A DNA stretch of 64,000 nt from Amycolatopsis jejuensis (lineage in GTDB: Bacteria > Actinomycetota > Actinomycetes > Mycobacteriales > Pseudonocardiaceae): assembly GCF_000717335.1 (NCBI RefSeq), contig NZ_JNYZ01000021.1:124001-188000 (forward strand). The letters are read 5' to 3'. How positions within the stretch are numbered: position 1 is the stretch's first letter; every line of letters starts with the position of its first letter. Shown here one piece after another: positions 48,477-58,032 of this stretch. A program made the translations under genes and the position numbers. The notes beneath the pieces are model-generated. The model was not told the origin of the DNA and searched no databases. It saw nothing but the letters and a program-made list of their open reading frames with translations.

Positions 48477-49067
48477 GTGCGCAAACCAGCAGAGACGAGC
48501 GTCCCCGTCGCGCCGGCCATCGCCGAGCGCTGGAGCCCGCGGGCGTTCGACGACACCGCCGTGATCACCGACGACCAGCTCACCGCCTTGCTCGAAGCGG
48601 CCAGATGGGCGCCGTCGTTCGGCAACACCCAACCGGCGCGCTACCTCGTCGGCCGCCGCGGCGACCCGGTGTTCCCGCGCATCCTCGCGACGCTCAACTC
48701 CGGCAACCAGGCGTGGGCGTTCCGGGCGAGTGCGCTGCTGATCGGCGTGATGGTCACCACGAACGAGAAGGGTGACGTGCCCTACACCGAGTACGGGCTC
48801 GGCCTGGCGAGCGAGAATCTCGTGCTGCAGGCGGTCGAGCTGGGCCTGATCGCGCACCAGATGGCGGGTTTCTCGGCGGACCGGGTACGCGCGGATTTCG
48901 GCCTGCCTGCGGACGCGGTGGCGCGGGTGGCGATCGCCGTCGGGTCGCCCGCCGATGCCTCGGTACTGGACGATCCGCGGCGCGTCGAGCGTGAACTGGC
49001 CCCACGCCGACGGCTGCCGCTGGCGGAGTTCGCGTTCGGTGACCGATGGGGTACGCCCGTACTGTGA
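48477..49067 (+). CDS. Nitroreductase-family flavoprotein
   Basis: A 196-residue FMN-dependent nitroreductase: IAERWSPRAFDDT opening, ALLEAARWAPSFGNTQPARY (FMN contacts, typical APSxxNxQP pattern), and GLASENLVLQAVELGLIAHQMAGF. It uses NAD(P)H to reduce nitro or quinone compounds. The GTG lies 6 bases after TACCGT; no ribosome site, so probably leaderless. Divergent from lysC. Confidence 0.9.
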   Translation: MRKPAETSVPVAPAIAERWSPRAFDDTAVITDDQLTALLEAARWAPSFGNTQPARYLVGRRGDPVFPRILATLNSGNQAWAFRASALLIGVMVTTNEKGDVPYTEYGLGLASENLVLQAVELGLIAHQMAGFSADRVRADFGLPADAVARVAIAVGSPADASVLDDPRRVERELAPRRRLPLAEFAFGDRWGTPVL

Positions 49068-49176
49068 CCTTTCCGTGAGCAATTTCGGGAACCGGCATCT
49101 CCCCGGCGTGGTCAGATAGAGGTCAAACCGGACATGGCCACTGAATCGGTGGCGATAAACGTCGAGGAGATACGAG

Positions 49177-49842
49177 ATGCGTACTGGGGTGCCCGCGGTA
49201 ATGGCGGTTTCCGCAACCGTGCTGACGCTCGCACTGACCGGGTGCTCGAGCGAGAAGGACGGAACCGCCGCGCCGACGGGCTTTCCCGCACCGGCCCCGG
49301 CTGCGACTTCTGCGCCTTCGTCCAGCGCCCCGGCCGAGGGTGGCAGTTCCAGCCCGGGTGAGTACACCAAGCAGGGCTCGACGCTGAAGATCGGCGAGAA
49401 GGCCGTCGTCCCGTTCAAGTCGAAGACCAACACGGGCGCAATCGGCGTCACGGTGACCGGCATCGAGAAGGGCGCAGAGGCCGACCTGGCCTCGCTGAAC
49501 CTCGGCGACCGAGCCAAGGGAATGACGCCGTACTACGTGCGGGTGAAGGTGACGAACGAGTCCGGCACGGACTTCTCGTACAGCTCGCTCGGCCTGATGA
49601 ACGGCCTCCTCGGCGACGGCTCCCGAGCCCAGCGAGTGACGGTGATCGGCAAGTTCGCCAAGTGCGACAGCGACCACGCAGACAAGACGTTCACGACGAA
49701 GGGCGCGTCGTACGACAGCTGCGTGCTGGCGCTGGCCCCGTCGGGCGCAGAGGTGACGGGAGCGAACTACAGCGCAAGCACGTACCGCGACCTGGCCCCG
49801 AACACCGACTACGGCGACGACGCACTGGTGTGGAAGGCCTGA
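49177..49842 (+). CDS. Secreted lipoprotein with Ig-like domain
   Basis: A 221-residue lipoprotein with signal peptide and lipobox LTGC (Cys near residue 23), then a Pro/Ala/Ser linker (about 30-62), then a beta-sandwich domain with VGVTVTGIEKGAEADL-type strands and YYVRVKVTNESGTDFSYSSL, as in DUF4352/telokin-like proteins. A Cys pair (AKCDSDH and DSCVLAL) may form a disulfide. Ribosome site GAGGAG precedes the ATG. Function unknown. Confidence 0.82.
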   Translation: MRTGVPAVMAVSATVLTLALTGCSSEKDGTAAPTGFPAPAPAATSAPSSSAPAEGGSSSPGEYTKQGSTLKIGEKAVVPFKSKTNTGAIGVTVTGIEKGAEADLASLNLGDRAKGMTPYYVRVKVTNESGTDFSYSSLGLMNGLLGDGSRAQRVTVIGKFAKCDSDHADKTFTTKGASYDSCVLALAPSGAEVTGANYSASTYRDLAPNTDYGDDALVWKA

Positions 49843-49849
49843 GCTTTCC

Positions 49850-49876
49850 GGGGCGCCGGTCGGGTACCGGCGCCCC
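49850..49876 (+). terminator. Hairpin terminator after the lipoprotein gene
   Basis: GGGGCGCCGGT and ACCGGCGCCCC form a perfect 11 bp stem with loop CGGGT, 8 bases after the stop. Confidence 0.85.
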
Positions 49877-49915
49877 GGGAGTTCACGGAAGCAGGCAGTT
49901 GCTCAACTTGCCTTA

Positions 49916-50677
49916 GTGGTCCCCGACCCGCTTCCCCGCGAGGTCGACCTCTCCGCGCTGACCGACCAGCTACCCAATCCGGACCTCCTGGTGCAGCCAT
50001 CCCTGACCCGGGAGGCGATCAGCACTTCGGCGCTGGAAGGCACCTTCGCTCCGTACGCCGACGTACTCCAAGCCCAGCGCACCAGCGGACCGGCCGCCAC
50101 CGCGGAAATCCGCGAGATCCAGAACTACGTCCGGCGCGGAGACGCCTACGACGGCGACCTGCTCCGGGATGGCGTGAGCGACTGGGAAAAGTGGATCAAC
50201 GCCGACCAGGAAATGCCGGTTCTCGTGAAACTGGTACTGAACCTGTCGTCCTGGCTGGAACCGCGCCGGGAGGACTGCCTCGGCCATGTGCTGAACGTCA
50301 GCAAAACCGGCAATTTCGATCCCTGGGTCCGATTCTTCGCCGAGGCCGTCAAAGCGCGGGCACACGCGGCGGGCAACACCATCGGCAGGCTCACCGCCTT
50401 CTCCAAGGAAGTGATCCAGACGATGCGGAACGGCGGCGCGCGTGGCGCAGTCCACGATCTCGCGGTGAAGATCATCGGCTACCCGATGATGACGATCCCC
50501 GAGGTGCAGGACAATCTCAGCGTTTCGTACCCGACCGCGAGCACCGCGATCAAGAAACTCGAGGAAGCAGGCTTTCTGCGTGAGCTCACCGCTCAGGAAC
50601 CGGCCCCGCCGACCCGCCGGATGATCTTCGCCAGAATCGCCGACACAATGAGCCAGAAAACGGCCGCAATGCCGTAG
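49916..50677 (+). pseudogene. Fic-family protein lacking its catalytic core
   Basis: A 253-residue open frame clearly derived from the Fic_N-Fic-winged-helix family: VPDPLPREVDLSAL, TREAISTSALEGTFAPYADVL, LEPRREDCLGHVLNVSKTGN, FDPWVRFFAEAV, and the C-terminal winged helix VQDNLSVSYPTASTAIKKLE. But DQEMPVLVKL is joined directly to VLNLSSWLEPRRE, so the segment normally holding HPFxxGNGR is gone, and NYVRRGDAYDG jumps to DWEKWIN, losing about 60 residues upstream. The N-terminus is also short. Both losses are in frame. AMPylation is impossible; either a remnant or a DNA-binding derivative. The 3' end overlaps the opposite gene by 85 bases. Confidence 0.75.
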
Positions 50678-50970
50678 TTCACCAGCACCCGCAGTTTCTC
50701 GTCACTCGGCGTGAACAGGTCCTTGAAACCGAGCGACAACCCGTCTGCCCAGCTGCGGACGAACGACACGATGCCGTTGGCCGGGTTGGCCGAGCCGATC
50801 ACGAAAATCACGTGCAGTACCAAGATCGCCGCGAAGATCAGCCCTGCCCACCGGACCAGCGACGCGACGAACGACACCCCTTGCTCACGGGTGCGCCGCC
50901 AGTCGATCGGCGCGCGCTGGGGGCGCGACTTGGTGTCCGTCTCACGCGACTCTTCCGCATGCTCGCCCAT
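50593..50970 (-). CDS. Two-helix membrane protein
   Basis: A 125-residue protein: charged N-terminal 35 residues, a first membrane helix (LIFAAILVLHVIFVIGS), an extracellular loop of about 35 residues with SWADGLSLGFKDLFTPSDEK, a second helix (LVNYGIAAVFWLIVSAILAK) and a short basic end. Similar small proteins are found near leuA in related bacteria by memory; function unknown. Overlaps the Fic-derived frame at the 3' end. Confidence 0.78.
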   Translation of the reverse strand: MGEHAEESRETDTKSRPQRAPIDWRRTREQGVSFVASLVRWAGLIFAAILVLHVIFVIGSANPANGIVSFVRSWADGLSLGFKDLFTPSDEKLRVLVNYGIAAVFWLIVSAILAKIIRRVGGAGS

Positions 50971-51099
50971 GCCGGGCAGTCTGACACGTCACACCGCGGC
51001 CCGCTACCCGCTGGTAACACGTAACCGCAACAGAACGTCACAGTTCGATCGCGGGCGGGCGGGTTTCCTTCGGGCCCGGCCGGTGGTTAGAGTGGACCC

Positions 51100-51125
51100 G
51101 TGGCGCGTGCTCTCCTGCTTCGCTG

Positions 51126-51141
<16 letters not shown>
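51100..51141 (+). CDS. leuA leader peptide MARALLLRCRDGA
   Basis: A 13-codon ORF with three successive Leu codons (CTC CTG CTT) starting at a GTG 6 bases behind TAGAGT (51088-51093). This is the structure of actinobacterial leuA leader peptides used in ribosome-mediated attenuation: stalling at Leu codons in leucine shortage changes folding of the following RNA. Confidence 0.9.
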
Positions 51142-53004
<1,863 letters not shown>

Positions 53005-53014
53005 CCCACCGCTG

Positions 53015-54007
53015 ATGCGCGCCGAGCGCCTGGTCGCGCTGCTGTTCACACTGCACCGCAAGCGGGCGGGCACGGTCGGGGAGCTGGCGAACGAACTCGG
53101 GGTCACCGAGCGGACGCTGCGCCGCGACCTGGCCGCGCTGCGCGAAGCCGGCGTGCCGCTCTGGAGTGAACCAGGGCGGCACGGCGGCGTGCGGCTGGTC
53201 GACGGCTGGCGGTCGCGGCTCGACGGCCTCACCTCGCGGGAGGCTGTCGCATTGCTGGCGCTCGACGTACCCGACGCGCTCGCCGGGCTCGGGCTCGGCA
53301 CCGCGGTGGCGGCCGCGCACGCGAAGGTGTCCGCGAGCATGCCGGCTCAGCTGCAGGAACAGGCGCGGACCGTCGCCGGGCGGTTCCACCTCGACGCGCA
53401 GGCATGGTTCCGCTCGCCCGACGACGCGGCGGCCCTGCCCGCGGTCGCCAAGGCGGTGTGGACGCAGCGGCGGCTCGACGTCCGCTATCGCCGACGCGAC
53501 AAGGTAACCCGGCGGACGCTCGACCCGATGGGGCTCGTGCTGAAGGCCGGGGTCTGGTACCTGGTGGCGCGCGTCGACGAAACCCTGCGCACGTATCGGG
53601 TGTCGCGGCTGGAGGCGGTGGCCGAGACCGGCGAGACTTTCGAGCGACCGGCGGAGTTTTCGCTCGCCGACTGGTGGCGGACGTCGTCGGCGGAGTTCGA
53701 GAAAATGCCGCTACCGCTTCGGGTCACCGCCCGGCTCGACAGTGCCGCGGTACGCGCAATGCGGCGAGTTTTTGGGGAGGAGCAGGTGAATGAGGTACTG
53801 GTTTCGTTGAGCCCGCCCGACGACAACGGCTGGGTGGTGGCCGAGTTTACGTTGGAGGGTAAGGAAGTAGCGGTCGGGCAGCTGACCGCGCTGGGTCCCG
53901 GGGTGGAAGTTGTTGCACCGCCCGAAATCCGCGCCGCGGTAGCAGATTTCGGGCGGGCGTTGGCCGAGCGGAACCAAGTCCGTGAAGGGAACCATGAGGG
54001 AATCTGA
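53015..54007 (+). CDS. HTH/WYL-domain transcriptional regulator
   Basis: A 330-residue regulator: N-terminal DeoR/HTH_11-type helix-turn-helix (AGTVGELANELGVTERTLRRDL), WYL domain with DPMGLVLKAGVWYLVARVDE and RTYRVSRLEAV, and a WCX-like C-terminal part. WYL proteins usually respond to nucleotide ligands. It begins 10 bases after leuA and may be cotranscribed. Oddity: its last codons (VREGNHEGI) and stop are encoded by palindromic repeat copy C, so the repeat inserted at, and now forms, the gene end. Confidence 0.9.
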   Translation: MRAERLVALLFTLHRKRAGTVGELANELGVTERTLRRDLAALREAGVPLWSEPGRHGGVRLVDGWRSRLDGLTSREAVALLALDVPDALAGLGLGTAVAAAHAKVSASMPAQLQEQARTVAGRFHLDAQAWFRSPDDAAALPAVAKAVWTQRRLDVRYRRRDKVTRRTLDPMGLVLKAGVWYLVARVDETLRTYRVSRLEAVAETGETFERPAEFSLADWWRTSSAEFEKMPLPLRVTARLDSAAVRAMRRVFGEEQVNEVLVSLSPPDDNGWVVAEFTLEGKEVAVGQLTALGPGVEVVAPPEIRAAVADFGRALAERNQVREGNHEGI

Positions 54008-54031
54008 TTCCGTGATGGTTCCCTTCACGGA
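53979..54031. repeat. Palindromic 3'-end repeat, copy C
   Basis: A 53-base palindrome with two mismatching positions between arms (CATGAGGG versus CGTGATG). It overlaps the end of the WYL gene, supplies its TGA, and lies ahead of the converging SDR gene end. Confidence 0.9.
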
Positions 54032-54034
54032 AGG

Positions 54035-54952
54035 TCAGCGGTAACCGGTGACGTCGGCTGGTTTTCCGGCGTCCTGGACCTCCTCGACGTACCGCCACGC
54101 GTCCGGGCGGCTGCCGTCCACGTCGTCGATCTCGTACACCTTCGCCAGCTGACCACTGGAGACCGTCTGGCCGGTGAAGCGGTGCCGATCCGGGTCGGCG
54201 GCAAGGGCGACGATCGTGCGGCCGGAGAAGGTCGGTGTCTCCGAAATGATGAAATGCGGTTCGCGGGCTGCGGCATCTCGCCAGTTTTCCTCGGTGACGC
54301 CGTAAATCTCCAGCATCGCCTCCGAACGCAGCCAGCCAGGCGTGAACGCGACCGCGGTGCAGTCGTACGCCTTCAGTTCCGCCGCCTCGCCGACGGCCAG
54401 CACGTTCATCGTCGCCTTGGCCAGGTAGTACGTCAGCGACGTGCCCGCGCGGTACTTCGCGTTGTACTCCGCCGTCCCGTCGGTGAGCTCCACCAGCAGC
54501 CCGCCCGGACGGCGGATCACCAGCGGGAGCAGGTGGTGGCTGGTGGTGAGGTGCGCGTCGAGGGACAGCCGGATCATCCGCAGGCTGCCGTCGAGCGAGT
54601 GTTCCCAGACCGGTTTGCCCCACTCCAGATACCGGTCGCCGCCCCAGATGCCGTCGACCAGGATGTCGAGCCCGCCGTGCTCGGTGTCGATCCGCCGGGC
54701 GAGTGCGGCTACCTCGTCGCTCACCAGATGGTCGACCTGCAGCGCAATCCCCTTACCCCCAACGGCTTCGATCCGGTCCAGAGTGTCCTCAATGGACTCC
54801 GGGCGGTCCACTTCGGACCGCTGCGCCCGCGTCGAACGCCCGGTGACGTACACGTACGCCCCGGCCCGGCCGAGCTCCACCGCAATGGCCCGGCTCGCCC
54901 CGCGGGTACCCCCTGCCACGAGCGCGACTTTCCCGGCCAGTTCCCCGGTCAT
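54035..54952 (-). CDS. Short-chain dehydrogenase/reductase, atypical
   Basis: A 305-residue Rossmann protein. The nucleotide loop is ALVAGGTRGASRAIAVE, with Ser in place of the last Gly of GxxxGxG. YVYVTGRSTR follows strand 2 and suggests NADP. The active-site YxxxK is in TYYLAKATMNVL, but the usual NAG is DGIWGGD and the catalytic Ser position shows Thr/Asp (VELTDGTAEY). This is a recognisable subgroup of SDRs of unknown reaction. The ATG at 54952 follows GGGGAACTG weakly. Ends against repeat copy C. Confidence 0.85.
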   Translation of the reverse strand: MTGELAGKVALVAGGTRGASRAIAVELGRAGAYVYVTGRSTRAQRSEVDRPESIEDTLDRIEAVGGKGIALQVDHLVSDEVAALARRIDTEHGGLDILVDGIWGGDRYLEWGKPVWEHSLDGSLRMIRLSLDAHLTTSHHLLPLVIRRPGGLLVELTDGTAEYNAKYRAGTSLTYYLAKATMNVLAVGEAAELKAYDCTAVAFTPGWLRSEAMLEIYGVTEENWRDAAAREPHFIISETPTFSGRTIVALAADPDRHRFTGQTVSSGQLAKVYEIDDVDGSRPDAWRYVEEVQDAGKPADVTGYR

Positions 54953-55064
54953 CAGTTCCCCTTTCCGTCGGTACGCACCAGCGTGCCCGGAAACCCTGAC
55001 ATCTGCTGTCCGGGTTTTGCGAAAAAGCAGACATGGGCGCTGCGCCGAGGTGACGCTGCTCGGC

Positions 55065-55425
55065 ATGGGCGTGGCAGCCTGCGGACCCGGCTGGCGCACC
55101 GCCGAAAACTCGCCGCCGGACTGACCTGGCTCGACGGCCGCCTGCAACGACACCGCGCCCGGTCCTGGTGGTCGCCCGCTGGCTGCCCTCGGGTGGCACG
55201 GTCGGCGCGCTGCTCGCCGGATCGCTGCGCTGGCGGTTCGCAGAATTCCTGACGGCCTCCGCAATCGGCGTGCCGCTGTGGACGTCGTACGTCGCATTCC
55301 TCGGCTACGCCGGCGGCCAGCTGGTGACCGAACCGGCGCTGAGCATGGCACTTTCGCTGTGTGTCGCGGTGCTGCTGGGTTCGGCGATCACGTTCACGAT
55401 CCGGCGGGGAGCGGCTGACCCGTAA
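55065..55425 (+). pseudogene. DedA-family gene remnant, truncated and frameshifted
   Basis: The last 260 bases encode VVARWLPSGGTVGALLAGSL, FLTASAIGVPLWTSYVAFLG and YAGGQLVTEPALSMALSLCV, which is the C-terminal half of a DedA-family membrane protein (FVPGGRTAV, then WAxYaxLLGYxGG). In the preceding 100 bases the matching linker continues in another frame (LAAGLTWLDGRLQRHRAR), so one base has been lost near 55160, and the N-terminal membrane half is missing altogether. An intact DedA lies at 57290. The 3' end overlaps the LysR gene by 32 bases. Confidence 0.55.
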
Positions 55426-56320
55426 GCTCCGCAACCTCCGCCCGCAGCTCGGCGATCACCGTCGCCACTGCGGGGCGGCTCGACGCGCCCGTGCGGCACA
55501 CCACTTCCACCAGCCGGGCCGCGCGGATTCCGGCCAGCGGGCGGGCGACCAGACCGCTGCCGCGGCGAGTGTCCATTGTGTACCTCGGCATCAGTGCGAT
55601 CCCGTGTCCGGCGGCGACCAGCCGTTCGGTGATCCGGAAATCGTTGATGCGCTGGACGATCTGTGGCCGAACCCCGGTACGCACGGTCAGTGAGCGGAGG
55701 ACGTCGTCGACCGGGTAGCCGTGGTCCACCGAGATCCAGCGTTCGTCGGCGAGGTCGGCGAGTCCGACGCGGCGGCGCCGGGCAAGGCGGTGGCCTGCCG
55801 GGAGCGCGACGTCGAGTGGTTCGCGCAGCAGGGGGACCACGTCGAGGCGTTCCGGGTCGAACTCCGCGGCGTGCTCGTCGCGGTGGGCGACCACCACGTC
55901 GTAATCCGCGACCAGCCCGGGTACCTGGGCCGGGACCATGTCGACGTCCCGCACGTCGACCTCGAGATTCTCGTGCCTGCCGACTCGGCGGAGCAGGCCG
56001 GGCAGCAGCATCAGCCCGGCGGACTGGAAAATCGCGATCCGCACCCGTCCGCGGGGTACGTTGCGGTACGTGTCGAGCTCCGATTCCGCCCGGTCGAGCG
56101 CGGCGAGTACCTCGTCGGCGCGGGCGACGAGCGCGTGTCCGGCATCGGTGAGCCGCAGCCCGCGACCGGCCGGTTCGGTGAGCGCGATCCCGACCTCCGC
56201 CTGCAGTGCCCGCAGCTGCTGTGAGATCGCCGACGGCGTGCAGTGCAGTGCCTCGGCCGCGGCGGTGACGCTGCCGCGGTCGGCGAATTCCCGCAGGGTC
56301 CGAAGTCTCCCCAGGTCCAC
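55394..56320 (-). CDS. LysR-family transcriptional regulator
   Basis: A 308-residue LTTR: N-terminal winged helix (RLRTLREFADRGSVTAAAEA, ALHCTPSAISQQLRALQAEV) and periplasmic-binding-type effector domain from about 90. It is divergent from the EamA transporter, and a TGTG-N11-CACA box lies 13 bases before its start, the common layout in which a LysR protein controls the opposite exporter and itself. Confidence 0.92.
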   Translation of the reverse strand: MDLGRLRTLREFADRGSVTAAAEALHCTPSAISQQLRALQAEVGIALTEPAGRGLRLTDAGHALVARADEVLAALDRAESELDTYRNVPRGRVRIAIFQSAGLMLLPGLLRRVGRHENLEVDVRDVDMVPAQVPGLVADYDVVVAHRDEHAAEFDPERLDVVPLLREPLDVALPAGHRLARRRRVGLADLADERWISVDHGYPVDDVLRSLTVRTGVRPQIVQRINDFRITERLVAAGHGIALMPRYTMDTRRGSGLVARPLAGIRAARLVEVVCRTGASSRPAVATVIAELRAEVAELTGQPLPAGS

Positions 56321-56332
56321 GCGCCGAGTGTA

Positions 56333-56351
56333 TGTGAAGCTGTGCTACACA
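56333..56351. promoter_or_regulatory. LysR box between regulator and EamA gene
   Basis: TGTG-AAGCTGTGCTA-CACA fits the T-N11-A rule of LysR operators and extends to 4-base arms. It lies midway in the 87-base divergent gap. Confidence 0.6.
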
Positions 56352-56407
56352 GTCAGTGCAGTTATTCTCGCTGGTCCTTCACGATGCCACTCGGCAGAGT
56401 GAGAGGT

Positions 56408-57322
56408 ATGGCCGTTCGGGATCGTCTGCTCGCGGTGTTCGTCGCGGTGCTCTGGGGACTCAACTTCATCGCCATCCACGCCACGCTCGGCCAGTTCCCC
56501 CCGATGTTCGCCGGTGCCCTGCGGTTCCTGCTGATCGCGATACCGACGATCTTTCTCGTGCCACGGCCGAAGGTGCAGCTGCGTTACCTGCTCGGTTACG
56601 GGCTCGGCTTCGGCACCGCGCAGTTCGCGTTCCTCTTCGTGGCCATGCACCTCGGCATGCCGACCGGGCTGGCGTCGCTGGTGCTGCAGGCCGCGGCGCC
56701 GTTCACCGTGCTGCTCGGCGCGGTGCTGCTGCGCGAACGCGTGTCCGGACGCCAGCTCACCGGAATCCTCCTGGCGGTGGCCGGGATGACGGCGATCGCG
56801 TGGCAGCAGTCCGGGCACGCCGCGCTGGTGCCGTTGCTGCTCACCGTGCTGGCCGCGCTGAGCTGGGCCTTCGCCAACCTGTGCATGCGCCGCGCGGAAC
56901 CGGACAACCCGCTGCGCTTCACGTTGTGGATGTCGGTGGTACCGCCGCTGCCGATGCTGGCACTGTCGTTCACCTTCGAAGGCCCCGCGGCCGGTTGGCG
57001 TTCCCTGACGACCCTCGGCACACCAACCGGCCTGATCGGCCTCGCCGGGCTCGCGTACGTCGTCGTCATCGGAACGGTGGTGGGCTCTGGCATCTGGAGC
57101 ACACTGATGCGCCGCAACCCGGCCGGTGTGGTGGCACCGTTCTCGCTGCTCGTGCCGGTAGTCGGCCTGACGGCGTCGTTCTTCGTGCTCGGAGAGGTCC
57201 CGACGGTACTGACCCTGGTCGCCTCCGCGGTGGTGATCGGCGGGGTGCTGCTCGGTTCCCTGCGCCCGAAGCCTGCCGCGGAGGTTGAATCAGGCGGTGA
57301 CGTCGTCCTTCTCGGGCGCTGA
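56408..57322 (+). CDS. EamA/DMT-family exporter
   Basis: A 304-residue, ten-helix drug/metabolite transporter with two EamA halves: first LLAVFVAVLWGLNFIAIHAT to WQQSGHA, second LAALSWAFANLCMRRAE to LLGSLRP. The duplicated glycine/proline motifs (LQAAAPFTVLLGAVLLRE and FSLLVPVVGLTASFFVLGE) are in the expected fifth helix of each half. Probably exports an amino acid or metabolite under control of the adjacent LysR protein. The 3' end overlaps the DedA gene by 33 bases. Confidence 0.9.
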   Translation: MAVRDRLLAVFVAVLWGLNFIAIHATLGQFPPMFAGALRFLLIAIPTIFLVPRPKVQLRYLLGYGLGFGTAQFAFLFVAMHLGMPTGLASLVLQAAAPFTVLLGAVLLRERVSGRQLTGILLAVAGMTAIAWQQSGHAALVPLLLTVLAALSWAFANLCMRRAEPDNPLRFTLWMSVVPPLPMLALSFTFEGPAAGWRSLTTLGTPTGLIGLAGLAYVVVIGTVVGSGIWSTLMRRNPAGVVAPFSLLVPVVGLTASFFVLGEVPTVLTLVASAVVIGGVLLGSLRPKPAAEVESGGDVVLLGR

Positions 57323-57934
57323 CTCCGCCTCATGGTGCCGGGCCAGGCGCTTCTTCAGCACCATCGTCACCACCACGCCGATCACCAGCGCCGCGCCGAG
57401 GCCCGCCCACTGGAAGCCCTTCAGCCACTTGTCCGCGACCACGCCGAGGTAGTAGATCAACGCCGTGGTGCCGCCCGCCCACACGATGCCGCCGAGGGCG
57501 TTCGCCATCAGGAAGCGCGGGTAGTGCATGTTCAGCGATCCGGCGAGCGGGCCGGCCAGGATGCGCAGCACGGCGACGAACCGGCCGAAGAACACTGCCC
57601 ACACCCCGCGTTTGTGGAACATCCGCTCGGCGCTCGCGATGTGCTGTGGCCCGAAATGCTTGGGGAACTTGCGTCCTGCCCAGGCGAACAGCCGTTTCCC
57701 GCCCTTGCGGCCGATGAGGTACCCGATGCTGTCGCCGATGATGGCGCCCGCACTCGCGAGGATGCCGATCCACAACGGGTTGAGCCCGCTGTGCGACGAC
57801 GCCAGCAGCGCCGCGCTCACCAGCACGATCTCCCCGGGTAACGGGATACCGAGGCTTTCGATCATCACCACCAGGCCCACCAGCAGGTAGACCGACAGCG
57901 GAGGAATGGCCTCCAGCACGTGGTCGATGTTCAC
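57290..57934 (-). CDS. DedA-family membrane protein
   Basis: A 214-residue DedA/SNARE-associated protein: VVMIESLGIPLPGEIVLVSAA (E and PxPGE motif), GDSIGYLIGRKGGKRLF, and the signature FFGRFVAVLRILAGPLAGSL with the essential Arg. These act in phospholipid flipping and envelope homeostasis. Highly charged C-terminus. Complete, in contrast to the remnant at 55065. Confidence 0.93.
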   Translation of the reverse strand: MNIDHVLEAIPPLSVYLLVGLVVMIESLGIPLPGEIVLVSAALLASSHSGLNPLWIGILASAGAIIGDSIGYLIGRKGGKRLFAWAGRKFPKHFGPQHIASAERMFHKRGVWAVFFGRFVAVLRILAGPLAGSLNMHYPRFLMANALGGIVWAGGTTALIYYLGVVADKWLKGFQWAGLGAALVIGVVVTMVLKKRLARHHEAESAPEKDDVTA

Positions 57935-58032
57935 TCGCCGACCCCCTGTTTCCGTATCGGGTTCCCGGCCAGCCTACCGGCCCACGTACCCCGCGGCGTC
58001 AGCCTGGAGTCGGGGATCGGGTCGTCCTTCGG

